Position numbers and translations under genes: made by a program. A stretch of DNA of 64,000 nucleotides, from the NCBI RefSeq assembly GCF_965208925.1, contig NZ_OZ242364.1:248001-312000 (forward strand), in the 5' to 3' direction. Numbering within the stretch: position 1 is the first letter of the stretch; each line of letters opens with the position of its first letter. A model generated the notes under the pieces. That model was not told where the DNA came from, did no database searches, and saw nothing but the letters and a program-made list of their open reading frames with translations. Below are positions 32,935 through 41,226 of the stretch, piece by piece. The DNA comes from Poriferisodalis sp965208925 (GTDB lineage Bacteria > Actinomycetota > Acidimicrobiia > Acidimicrobiales > Poriferisodalaceae).

Positions 32935-33894
32935 ATGGCGACCACAGCTCCGGGACTGCTGCCTGCCCAGCAGGCCACGCTGGACGCAATCCGCACGCCC
33001 GCAGAGCACCGTCCCTCCTACCCGGCCGGCTTCGCCGACGAGCTGCGCAACGACGCGGAAGCAGCACTGAACGGTCTCGTCGATGCCGCTCGCGACATCG
33101 ACAGCCGTGGGCTGTGGGTTGCCAAGCGGGACCTCGCCGGCGTGTTCGGTTGCGAGGCGCGATACCTCGCCGATGCAGACACGCCGTTCGAATGGTCCGT
33201 GCCGACTGCACGCGGCACGGTGCTGCACAAGGCGGTCGAGCTGACGACCCATCAGCGCTTCGAACCCGAAGACGCGGTCAATGCCGCTCTCGAACGTCTC
33301 ATCGCGGACGACGACAACCTCGGCAGCTTCCTGGCCGAGACATCGCACGGCGAGCGAGCCGATCTGACTGCCAACTGCGTTGCGCTGCTCGCGCGTTTCG
33401 GCGAGACCTTCCCGCCGATGCAGCGTGCCTGGCGGCCCAGCGCCGAGGTGCGTGCCCGCGCACGGCTGTGCAGTGGTGCCTTCGTGCTCAACGGCAAGTA
33501 CGACCTCACGCTCGGATCGCCTGCGCCGCTCGGCGGGCCTGACCGCCTCCAGCGCGCCGGCAAGGTCATCATCGACCTCAAGACCGGCTCACGCACGCCG
33601 ACCGATCCGGAAGACCTGCGGTTCTACGCCCTTGTCGAGACGCTTTCCGTGGGCGTGCCGCCGCTGGGCGTCGGCTCGTTCTACGTTGCCGAGGGCCGCA
33701 TCGAGCACGAGGCAGTGACCGCCGACGTGCTCGACAGCGCGCTGCGACGCACCGTGGACGGCATCGGTCGACTCATCAGATTGCGAGCGGACCGGCGTGA
33801 CCCGCGGCGGATGCCCGGCCCACCTTGCCGTTGGTGCCCGATCTCAGCCGACTGCGGGCCGGGTCAGGAGTGGCTGTCAGACCCTGACGACTGA
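32935..33894 (+). CDS. PD-(D/E)XK nuclease with Fe-S cysteine set (RecB/Cas4-like)
   Basis: 319 residues from the ATG at 32935. The nuclease core is GTVLHKAVE (H98), LNGKYDLTLG (D190), VIIDLKTGSR (D214, K216) and the QxxxY-like helix DLRFYALV. Four cysteines, C73 early and C298-x2-C301-x5-C307 near the end, match the iron-sulfur staple seen in AddB, Cas4 and related RecB-family exonucleases. No helicase domain is fused and no CRISPR genes are nearby. A role in DNA repair or processing is likely. Its last 31 bp overlap the end of the convergent GNAT gene. Confidence 0.85.
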   Translation: MATTAPGLLPAQQATLDAIRTPAEHRPSYPAGFADELRNDAEAALNGLVDAARDIDSRGLWVAKRDLAGVFGCEARYLADADTPFEWSVPTARGTVLHKAVELTTHQRFEPEDAVNAALERLIADDDNLGSFLAETSHGERADLTANCVALLARFGETFPPMQRAWRPSAEVRARARLCSGAFVLNGKYDLTLGSPAPLGGPDRLQRAGKVIIDLKTGSRTPTDPEDLRFYALVETLSVGVPPLGVGSFYVAEGRIEHEAVTADVLDSALRRTVDGIGRLIRLRADRRDPRRMPGPPCRWCPISADCGPGQEWLSDPDD

Positions 33895-34511
33895 GCGATG
33901 CCGTCGTTACGAGCAGCCCGGAGCCGTGCTGTCATCTCGTCGCGGCGGGCCTGCCATTCCTCCAGCGTCAGGCCGAAGCGCTCGTGGTCTTCCCACACGC
34001 CGGCGATCTGGATGTATCCCTGCGCGATTCCCTCCGAGCGCAGCCCCAGCTTCTCCACCACCCGCAGGCTGGCGGCGTTGCGCGGCATGATCGACACCTG
34101 CACCCGGTGCAAGCCGACTTGGTCGAAGGCGAACCCGAACACGGCCAGCAGTCCTTCGGCGACCAATCCCTTGCCGGCCAACCGCTCGTCGATCCAGTAA
34201 CCCACATGGGCGCTCTGGAATGCACCGCGCGCCACATGCGAGACATTGATCTCGCCGCAGAACCAGCCCTCGTGCCAGAGGCCGAAGTCGAACGCCGTGC
34301 CCAGTGAGCGCTCGCGTTCGCGGACGCGGCAGCGATTGGCGAACGCCTGCGGGTCGCGCGACGGATCGGGCGCGCTCGCGGGCGGGCGGGGCTCCCACTT
34401 CACCAGCCAGTCGCGGCACCGTTCGCGGACTTCGTTCCATTGGGCGAAGTCTGACGGCACGAGCGGGCGAAGCTCGAGCCGCTCGGTGCGCAGGCGACTC
34501 ACGCTGCGCAC
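33864..34511 (-). CDS. GNAT acetyltransferase, RimJ/RimL type
   Basis: About 215 residues. The start is unsettled between ATG 34547 and GTGs at 34511 and 34502; I give 34511. It begins RLRTERLELRPLVPSDFAQW, the usual RimJ/RimL opening. The acetyl-CoA binding loop is YWIDERLAGKGLVAEGLLAVF, followed by LHRVQVSIMPRNAASLRVVEKLG and a final helix. Members N-acetylate ribosomal proteins or small amines. It follows the ppx gene on the same strand with an overlap or a short gap. The acceptor is unknown. Confidence 0.86.
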   Translation of the reverse strand: MRSVSRLRTERLELRPLVPSDFAQWNEVRERCRDWLVKWEPRPPASAPDPSRDPQAFANRCRVRERERSLGTAFDFGLWHEGWFCGEINVSHVARGAFQSAHVGYWIDERLAGKGLVAEGLLAVFGFAFDQVGLHRVQVSIMPRNAASLRVVEKLGLRSEGIAQGYIQIAGVWEDHERFGLTLEEWQARRDEMTARLRAARNDGIAQSSGSDSHS

Positions 34512-34533
34512 AGTACTGGCGCGCCGTCGGCGC

Positions 34534-35688
34534 TCACCGAGCGGCATCGGTGCCTGCTTCGCGGAGCTCAGCCGCTGGACTGGCCTGCGCTTCGCGGAGC
34601 TCAGCCGCTGGACTGGCCTGCGCTTCGCGGAGCTCAGCCGCTGGACTGGCCTGCGCTTCGCGGAGCTCAGCCGCTGGACTGGCCTGCGCTTCGCGGAGCT
34701 CAGCCGCTATGCCATCCAAGAGATCGCGCTCGCGCACGATGCACTTGTCGATGTCCCAGTGGCGCATGACAGCGACGAGGATGCAGCAGCCGCCCACGAT
34801 CACCGGTGCTCGATCGACGTGCAGGCCCGGATTGTGGACGCGGTCGGCCAGCCGCTCGGTGGCCAGCGTGCGGAACACATCCTCGGCCGCGGCCCGACTG
34901 AGCACGAACCCGTCGATCACCTCAGGATCGTAGGGATCGAGGCCGATCTCGACCGCGGCCACCGTCGTGACCGTCCCGGCGACGCCCACGAGCCGTGCTC
35001 CCGCGGCACCCCGCCCGATGACCGGATGGTCACGGTCGATGTCGTCGAGGTGCAGGCGCGCCACGGAGATCGCCGAACTCAATTCCTCAGGCCGGGGAGG
35101 ATCCGATGCCAGGAATCTCTCCGTCCACCGCACCGAGCCCATGTCGACGGAAGCCGCCGCATCCGGACGGGCGCCCGGCGACGGCGTGCCATAGGCGAAC
35201 TCTGTCGAGCCCCCGCCGATGTCGAGCACCAGCGCAGCGCCTGCCTGCGCAAGCGTCGAAGCTGCGGGCGCGTCGGGCTCGGATGGCATGTCACCGCCGG
35301 CAATATCGGCCAAGCCGGTGGTTGCCCCGGCGAATCCGTACGCGGCCTCGGCGCCGCCATCGAGCAACTCGACGTCGGTGCCGAGCGCGTCGCTCGCCCT
35401 CTGCAGGAATTCCGCGCCGTTTGCGGCGTCGCGCGCAGCACTGGTTGCCACGGCCCGCACCGCCGTCGCCTGGCGGTCGTCGATGATCTGGCGGTATTCC
35501 CGCAACACCTCGACGACGCGGCCGATGGCATCGCCACCGAGCCGACCGCCGGCATCGACGCCCCGTCCCAGCCCGGTGATGCGCAGCAGCCGCTGCCCCA
35601 AGCCCGTGCCGTCGTCGATGAGCAGGCGCGTCGTATTCGTACCGCAGTCCACCACCGCAACCGGAGCCGACGCGGGCTCAACAGCCAT
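34534..35688 (-). CDS. ppx: Exopolyphosphatase / Ppx-GppA family phosphatase
   Basis: 384 residues from the ATG at 35688. It hydrolyses polyphosphate or pppGpp; actin-like ATPase fold. Motifs are VVDCGTNTTRLLI (phosphate 1), AVRAVATSAARDAANG, LVLDIGGGSTEFAYG (phosphate 2) and GVAGTVTTVAAVEIGLDPYD. The C-terminal ~60 residues are five copies of AELREAQASPA (last diverged), absent from the normal family and made by a 33-bp DNA repeat. It overlaps the DUF501 gene by 11 bp, and this DUF501-Ppx pairing is common in actinobacteria. Confidence 0.9.
   Translation of the reverse strand: MAVEPASAPVAVVDCGTNTTRLLIDDGTGLGQRLLRITGLGRGVDAGGRLGGDAIGRVVEVLREYRQIIDDRQATAVRAVATSAARDAANGAEFLQRASDALGTDVELLDGGAEAAYGFAGATTGLADIAGGDMPSEPDAPAASTLAQAGAALVLDIGGGSTEFAYGTPSPGARPDAAASVDMGSVRWTERFLASDPPRPEELSSAISVARLHLDDIDRDHPVIGRGAAGARLVGVAGTVTTVAAVEIGLDPYDPEVIDGFVLSRAAAEDVFRTLATERLADRVHNPGLHVDRAPVIVGGCCILVAVMRHWDIDKCIVRERDLLDGIAAELREAQASPAAELREAQASPAAELREAQASPAAELREAQASPAAELREAGTDAAR
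34556..34708. repeat. 33-bp tandem repeat, 4.6 copies, in frame
   Basis: Units at 34556, 34589, 34622 and 34655, and a partial one at 34688, are essentially identical. Each 33-bp unit encodes 11 residues (AELREAQASPA) at the C-terminal end of ppx. The unit contains the palindrome GAGCTC and a short inverted repeat GCGG...CCGC. No spacers lie between units, so this is not CRISPR. Identical copies mean recent or continuing expansion and contraction. Confidence 0.95.
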
Positions 35689-36232
35689 CAGCGTCCGCCA
35701 CGGATGCTGGTTCGCCGGGTGCAGCTGCGGTCGCAGCTCCTTCGACAGCCGATGACACGCCGATGTCGCCAAGCCGTGCCAGCACCCAGTCGCCGACGGG
35801 GTCATCACCGCCCGCCAGCCGGTATGCCAGATGCGCGTGCAGGCACTTCACGCCTCGAGCCGTCCCCCCTACACCGCCCGCCGGGCGCGGCCCGCGGTGA
35901 TCCTGGGACACCAGCGCGTCTCGTTCGGCGGCGTAACGATCATGCGTTGCGGCCAGCGCCTCAGGATCGACGGCCGCCTCGGCCGACCGGACCCCTCCAT
36001 CGCCCTCGAGTCGGGACACCCGCCGGCGCAGGTCGACATCCACCAGCCAGTAGCGGGTGGGCATCGGGCGCCCGTCGTCGAGCAGCGGGGCATTGGCGAT
36101 CACCACCGGCCGCCCGTCGTCATACGCCACGGACACATCGAACGCGCACTGGGGCGGGCGGCCGAGCAAGGCAGCCACCGCGTCGGCTTGAGCGGGCGTC
36201 GGGGGTGCGCCCGGGGCGCAACGAACGAGCAA
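35678..36232 (-). CDS. DUF501 family protein
   Basis: 184 residues. The DUF501 core runs through LLGRPPQCAFDVSVAYDDGRPVVIANAPLLDDGRPMPTRYWLVD read in parts, then VSRLEGDGGVR and GVKCLHAHLAYRLAGGDDPVGDWV, whose CLHAHLAY motif is diagnostic. The domain is about 140-150 residues; the extra ~35-residue tail is low complexity. It has no known activity but commonly lies just upstream of ppx in actinobacteria, as here (11-bp overlap), suggesting a linked role in polyphosphate or ppGpp turnover. Confidence 0.85.
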   Translation of the reverse strand: MLVRCAPGAPPTPAQADAVAALLGRPPQCAFDVSVAYDDGRPVVIANAPLLDDGRPMPTRYWLVDVDLRRRVSRLEGDGGVRSAEAAVDPEALAATHDRYAAERDALVSQDHRGPRPAGGVGGTARGVKCLHAHLAYRLAGGDDPVGDWVLARLGDIGVSSAVEGAATAAAPGEPASVADADGC

Positions 36233-36261
36233 CGCCCTAGGAGAGTCGCGGCAGCGAGCCC

Positions 36262-36951
36262 TCAGCCTTGGCGACGCTTGCGCCTGCGGCGACGGTTGAA
36301 CAGGAAGAACACCACCACCGCAAGTGGCGCCAGGATGCGCTTGAGCATGGGTCGGCCCGCCGTTTCGAGCAAGTCGACCGGTTCCGGCTCGGCCATCTCG
36401 ATCTGGCGCGGGCCTGAGGGGGCCGATTCCTCGCCCGTCTCGCCGGACGCCTCAGCGTCATCGGCCGGAGCATCGTCTGCAGCCGCACCAGCATCGCCCT
36501 GGTCGCCGATCTCAGACAGCTTCTGTTCGAGCGAGTCCACGAACTGGCCGATGAGCTTCTCGGTGACGTCGGCCATCACCCCACGTCCGAACTGCGCCAC
36601 CTTGCCGGTGACCTTCAGGTCGGTGGCGATCGACACCATCGTTCCATCGCCGTCGGGGGTCATTTCGGCGGTCACCTCTGCGGCTGCGTTGCCCGCGCCG
36701 CGTGAGTCGCGGCCGGACGCCTCGAGCACGATGCGACGATTGGCCTCGTCGAGCTCGACGAACTTTGCGGAACCCTTGTACTGCGCCGTGATCGGGCCCA
36801 CCTTGATCTTCACACCGCCCTTGAATTCATCGCCGTCGACCTCGGTCAGCTGCGCGCCCGGCATGCACGGCGCGATGAATTCGACATCGGTCAGCGTGCT
36901 CCAGGCCTGCTCGACGGGTATGCCGACACGGAATTCACTCTTCAGCTCCAT
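36262..36951 (-). CDS. CO dehydrogenase subunit G-like (CoxG, SRPBCC fold)
   Basis: 229 residues. The first ~150 residues are a CoxG/SRPBCC domain: MELKSEFRVGIPVEQAWSTL, FIAPCMPGAQL, FKGGVKIKVGPITAQYKG. An acidic linker (~155-185) and a C-terminal hydrophobic helix (MLKRILAPLAVVVFFLF) followed by RRRRRKRR anchor it to the membrane, as in CoxG, which recruits the molybdenum enzyme to the inner face of the membrane. Its start overlaps the mocA-like gene by 10 bp, so the two are coupled. Confidence 0.87.
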   Translation of the reverse strand: MELKSEFRVGIPVEQAWSTLTDVEFIAPCMPGAQLTEVDGDEFKGGVKIKVGPITAQYKGSAKFVELDEANRRIVLEASGRDSRGAGNAAAEVTAEMTPDGDGTMVSIATDLKVTGKVAQFGRGVMADVTEKLIGQFVDSLEQKLSEIGDQGDAGAAADDAPADDAEASGETGEESAPSGPRQIEMAEPEPVDLLETAGRPMLKRILAPLAVVVFFLFNRRRRRKRRQG

Positions 36952-37508
36952 CGGCGCAGATCCTCCACGGTGTCGATGTCGTCAGGTGACCCTTCGCAGG
37001 CTACCGGCACCACGAATTCCGGAAATCGCCGCATCACCGTGCGGGCGCCTTCGTCGCCGTCGTACGGCAGCAGCGGCCATACCTCGCGTGCCAACCGGAC
37101 CGGGTTCCCCCGCTGCCCGCCGTAGGTGCCGACGGCGACGGGGGCCGCACTGGCGGCGACGATCTGCCAGGCCGCCGATGTCACGAACGGCTGGTCGGCG
37201 AGGCCCACCACGATCGCGTCGTGGCCGTGCTGGGCCGCCCACGTCGCAGCACACCTCACCGACGACGCAATCCCCGATTCCCAGCGATCGTTTGAGATCA
37301 CGGCGATCCCGCCGCTCGCCTCAGCCACCAGCCCCGAGATGTCCACCGCTCCCGTGACGACCGCCACAGCATCGAGCGACGCCCCCACCAGCGACCCCAG
37401 AGCCCGGCTGACCACGCTCTGGCCGTCGAGGTCGGCCAGCAGCTTGTGCCGCGGGCCTGCGAACCGGGTCCCAGCACCCGCTGCCAGCAGCACGCCCGCC
37501 GTGGACAC
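36942..37508 (-). CDS. MobA/MocA-like molybdenum cofactor nucleotidyltransferase
   Basis: 188 residues from the GTG at 37508, with GGAGG 10 bp upstream. Nucleotidyltransferase fold: AGVLLAAGAGTRFAGPRHKLLADLDG with the GxGxRxG...K loop, then VVGLADQPFVTSAAW and GNPVRLAREVW. This is typical of MocA, which makes molybdopterin cytosine dinucleotide for xanthine-dehydrogenase- and CO-dehydrogenase-type enzymes. Its position among coxG, xdhC, coxE and coxD fits. An alternative is a related MobA-like GTP transferase of the same family. Confidence 0.87.
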   Translation of the reverse strand: MSTAGVLLAAGAGTRFAGPRHKLLADLDGQSVVSRALGSLVGASLDAVAVVTGAVDISGLVAEASGGIAVISNDRWESGIASSVRCAATWAAQHGHDAIVVGLADQPFVTSAAWQIVAASAAPVAVGTYGGQRGNPVRLAREVWPLLPYDGDEGARTVMRRFPEFVVPVACEGSPDDIDTVEDLRRWS

Positions 37509-37537
37509 TGACAGATGACCTCCGAGGATGGGCTCGG

Positions 37538-38704
37538 CTAGTACGAGCGAGGCAGGCCGAGCACCTTCGACGACACGAAGTTCATGACCATCTCCTGGCT
37601 GACCGGCGCGATCTTCATCAGCCGCGCCTCGCGCCAGTAGCGCTCCACGTCGTATTCCTTGGCGTAGCCGAAGCCGCCGTGCGTCTGCATGGCCCGATCG
37701 GCGCATTCGAACGCCGCCTCCGACGCCAGGTATTTCGCCAGATTGGCTTGCTCGCCGCACGGCAGACCGTTGTCGTAGCGCCACGACGCATCGCGCACCA
37801 CCAGTTCGGCCGCGTGCAGGCGAGCATGGCTGTCGGCCAGCGGGAAGGCAATGCCCTGGTTCTGGCCGATCGGACGACCGAAGATCACCCGGCTCTTCGC
37901 GTACTCGGCGGCGCGACGCAGCGCGACCCGGCCGATCCCCAATGCCTCAGCAGAGATCAGGATCCGCTCGGGATTGAGGCCGTCGAGGATGTAGCGGAAG
38001 CCCTCGCCCTCCTCGCCGACGCGACGGTCAACCGGCACGCGCAGCCCGTCGTAGCGGACCTCGCACGACACCACGGCGTTGCGGCCCACCTTGGGGATCG
38101 GGGTGATGTCGACCGCCGGGTCCTGCAGGTCGACCAGCAGCAGCGTCATGCCCTGGGTGGGGCCGTCGCACAGCTCCTTGGGCGTGGTGCGCACCAGCAG
38201 CAGGCACACGTCGCAGTACGGGGCCTTGGTGGTCCACACCTTGGCCCCGGTGATCACGTACTCGTCGCCGTCACGCTCGGCTCGAGTGCGGATCGAGGTG
38301 GTGTCGGTGCCGGCGTCGGGCTCGGTGACGCCGAATGCGGCGTGGAGGGAGCCGTCGGCAACGCCCGGCAGGATCTCCTTGGCCAGTGCTTCCGAGCCGT
38401 ACTTGCGCACCGGCTCCATGCCGAAGATCGACAGGTGCAGGGCCGAGCAGCCGTTCATGGCGGCGCCGCTGGCCGCCACCTCCTCCAGCACGATCGACGC
38501 CTCGGTGATGCCCTGGCCGCCGCCGCCGTACTCATCCGGAATGGCGATGCCGACCCAGCCGCCCTCGGCCATGGCGTTGTAGAAGTCCCAGGGGAACTCG
38601 TGCTTCTCGTCGCGCTCGCGCCAGTACTCGTCGGGGAAGTCTGCACAGACGCGCCGCACGCCCTCGCGGATCGCCTCGTGGTCCTCGTTTTGGGTGAAGT
38701 CCAT
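37538..38704 (-). CDS. Acyl-CoA dehydrogenase
   Basis: 388 residues. FAD-binding motifs are FGVTEPDAGTDTTSI and WTTKAPYCDV; the catalytic and CoA region includes FGRPIGQNQGIAFPLAD and MQTHGGFGYAKEYDVERYWRE near the end. It belongs to the short-chain or branched-type group, but the substrate cannot be read from sequence. It is placed between the mocA-like gene (30 bp downstream) and xdhC (34 bp upstream), all on the minus strand, so it interrupts the cox accessory set and may be co-expressed with it. Confidence 0.94.
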   Translation of the reverse strand: MDFTQNEDHEAIREGVRRVCADFPDEYWRERDEKHEFPWDFYNAMAEGGWVGIAIPDEYGGGGQGITEASIVLEEVAASGAAMNGCSALHLSIFGMEPVRKYGSEALAKEILPGVADGSLHAAFGVTEPDAGTDTTSIRTRAERDGDEYVITGAKVWTTKAPYCDVCLLLVRTTPKELCDGPTQGMTLLLVDLQDPAVDITPIPKVGRNAVVSCEVRYDGLRVPVDRRVGEEGEGFRYILDGLNPERILISAEALGIGRVALRRAAEYAKSRVIFGRPIGQNQGIAFPLADSHARLHAAELVVRDASWRYDNGLPCGEQANLAKYLASEAAFECADRAMQTHGGFGYAKEYDVERYWREARLMKIAPVSQEMVMNFVSSKVLGLPRSY

Positions 38705-38737
38705 CGCGCTGACGCTACCGGGCGGTCGCTGCCGGGT

Positions 38738-39642
38738 TCAGTGGATGCGGCCTTGGCCGTCTTTGAGCCTCGGGGCTTGGCGGCCGGTGTGGGAGGCGAT
38801 GATCTCGGCCACGATCGACACTGCGGTCTCCTCGGGGGTGCGGCCGCCGATGTCGAGGCCGATGGGCGCCATGACCCGTTCGAGTTCGGAGTCGGTCACG
38901 CCTGCTTCCCGGAGGCGCTCGGTGCGCTTCTCGTGGGTGGTGCGCGAACCCATGGCTCCCAGGTAGCCGACCCGAGTGGGCAGGGCGCCCACAATGGCGG
39001 GCACGTCGAACTTGTGGTCATGAGTGAGCACGCACACCGCGTCTCGTGGGCCGAGGTCGTCGCCGATGCGGTCGAGCAGGCGGTTCGGCCAGTCCACCAC
39101 CACCTCGTCGGCCATCGGGAAGCGTCGCTTCGTCGCAAACACCTCTCGTGCGTCGCAGACGGTAACGCGGTAGCCGAGCAGCTTGGCCTGTGAGGCGAGT
39201 GCCCTTGTGAAGTCGACGGCGCCGAAGATCACCATGTGCGGGCGACGCGCGTGGCACTCCACGAACACGCTGACGTCCATCTGACGGGCCTCGCCGTGCT
39301 GGCCGTAGTGGCGCACCTCGCTGATGCCCGCATCGAGCATGCCCAAGGCGTCACGCTCGACGACCCGGTCCAGGTCGGCGTCGCCCAACGTGCCCAGCGC
39401 CGGGGCATCGGGCCGCACGAGGAGCTTGGCTCCCGCCTGCGGGCGCACATCAGACACAGCGCCCGCCTGCGGGCGCACATCAGACACAGCGCCCGCCTGC
39501 GGGCGCACATCAGACACAGCGCCGGCATCAGGACCGTCGATGATCGTGGCCAGCGCGACTGGCTCCTCGGCCCGGATGGCGTGGCGAAACGCCTCGTAGA
39601 TGCCGGCACTGCCCTTATTCGACCCTGTGCTCGATTCTGGGC

Positions 39643-39646
<4 letters not shown>
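38738..39646 (-). CDS. XdhC family protein, C-terminal Rossmann part (cofactor insertion)
   Basis: 302 residues from a GTG that overlaps the partner gene stop (GTGA). Residues ~150-300 match the XdhC C-terminal domain: VDWPNRLLDRIGDDLGPRDAVCVLTHDHKFDVP, YLGAMGSRTTHEKR and LDIGGRTPEETAVSI. This family helps insert sulfurated molybdenum cofactor into its enzyme. Residues ~42-72 are a triplicated 10-residue repeat (AGAVSDVRPQ) not found in the family, made by a 30-bp tandem repeat. The N-terminal XdhC half is a separate gene just upstream. Confidence 0.87.
39431..39520. repeat. 30-bp tandem repeat, 3 copies, in frame
   Basis: Copies at 39431-39460, 39461-39490 and 39491-39520 differ at only one base. 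Each encodes AGAVSDVRPQ in xdhC. Each unit holds GCGCCCG-CCTG-CGGGCGC, a perfect 7-bp inverted repeat with a 4-base loop (the first copy has one terminal mismatch). It is tandem without spacers, so not CRISPR. Confidence 0.95.
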
Positions 39647-39960
<314 letters not shown>

Positions 39961-40034
39961 GTGCCCTGTCTCCCTGAGTCCATTGTTGCGGCATCGGAAC
40001 GTCGTGCGTCGGGTGATCTGAGGTTCAGCCAGGC

Positions 40035-41204
40035 TCAGGCCGCGATTGCAGCTGCCAAGTGTTCGAGCGAATCGAATGAATGGCCTTCGATGAACTCGTC
40101 GACATGCGGCAACGCGGCAGCCATGCCACGAGCCAGCGGCGCGTAGCCAGGAGTGTGCTTCAGCGGGTTGACCCACACCAGACGGTGGGTCACCAAGTGC
40201 AGGCGGGCCATCTGCTCGGCCAGTTCGTCAGGTGCGCCGCGGTCCCAGCCGTCCGAGCAGATCACCACGATGGCGCCGCGCGCGTGGCCCCGCACGCCCC
40301 AGCGATCGTTGAACTCGTGCAGCGTGGCGCCCAGCCGGGTACCGCCCGACCAGTCCTGCACCGAGTCGGCAGCGGCCGCCAAGCCGGCGTCGGGATCGCG
40401 GGAGGACAGCTCGCGGGTGACCCGGGTGAGCCGGGTGCCGATCGTGAACGCCTCCACCCGGGTTCGGCCGATCACTGCTGCGTGAGCGAACCTCACCAGC
40501 GCTCGGGCGTAGGGCTCCATGGATCCCGACACGTCGAGCAGCAGCACCAAGCGGCGCGGCTTGCGGTCGCCGACCAGGAATTCGCGCCGGATGGCCTCGC
40601 CGCCGGTGCGCAGTGCACGGCGGATGGTGCGGCGCAAGTCCGGACGGCGTGAGATGCGCTTGGCCCGCACAGCGCGCCGCGAGCGCCGGGTGACTGCCTG
40701 GAAACGCAGCTCGCCCATCAGCGCGTGCAGCTCAGACAGCTCGCCGTCGCTGCAATCGGCGAAGTCCTTGTGGCGCAGCGTCTCGACATCGCTGTAGCGG
40801 ACCCGCAACGTCGGGCCGGCATCGGGCTCATCGCTGTCGCCTGGCGGCGAGGCGCCGCTGTCGTCGTCGGTGTCGGTGGCCAGGGTCACCGAGATCGGCG
40901 GCAGCTCCACGACGATCCCGCTGGGCGCTCGGCCCTCCCAGAAGACCGCGAAGGCCCGGTCATAGACACCGATGTCGGCCGGACTGCCCACCAGCGTCGC
41001 TCGGCCTGCCCAGTACACGTCTTCACGGCTGGCGACTCCCAGCAGCCGCAGCGCCTCGGTGAATGCCATGACGCGGCGGATCGTGACCACCAGCCCCGCG
41101 CCGCGCAGGATCGACGAGAAGGCCGAGGCCAAGCGCTCGGGTTCGTTGACGTGCTCATCCGACGCCGGCGTGGGAGCACCGAGATCAGTGCCGGTACCGC
41201 TCAC
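40035..41204 (-). CDS. VWA-domain protein, CoxE type
   Basis: 389 residues. A predicted helical N-terminal region (FSSILRGAGLVVTIRRVMAF) is followed by a von Willebrand factor A domain with MIDAS LLLDVSGSMEPY near 213 (DxSxS) and later CSDGWDRGAPDEL. This matches CoxE, which with the MoxR ATPase CoxD matures the copper-molybdenum site of CO dehydrogenase. It ends 75 bp upstream of the XdhC N-terminal gene and starts 22 bp after coxD on the same strand. Confidence 0.89.
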   Translation of the reverse strand: MSGTGTDLGAPTPASDEHVNEPERLASAFSSILRGAGLVVTIRRVMAFTEALRLLGVASREDVYWAGRATLVGSPADIGVYDRAFAVFWEGRAPSGIVVELPPISVTLATDTDDDSGASPPGDSDEPDAGPTLRVRYSDVETLRHKDFADCSDGELSELHALMGELRFQAVTRRSRRAVRAKRISRRPDLRRTIRRALRTGGEAIRREFLVGDRKPRRLVLLLDVSGSMEPYARALVRFAHAAVIGRTRVEAFTIGTRLTRVTRELSSRDPDAGLAAAADSVQDWSGGTRLGATLHEFNDRWGVRGHARGAIVVICSDGWDRGAPDELAEQMARLHLVTHRLVWVNPLKHTPGYAPLARGMAAALPHVDEFIEGHSFDSLEHLAAAIAA

Positions 41205-41226
41205 GGCCGGCTCAGCCTCTGGGCCC

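Noticed and set aside
34556..34708. CRISPR-like array
   Set aside because: The units are directly tandem without spacers and encode an in-frame peptide in ppx; the same holds for 39431-39520 and 8127-8216.
34246..36240. A 664-codon plus-strand frame opposite GNAT, ppx and DUF501
   Set aside because: It crosses three well-recognised genes on the other strand and consists of low-complexity Arg/His/Pro sequence.
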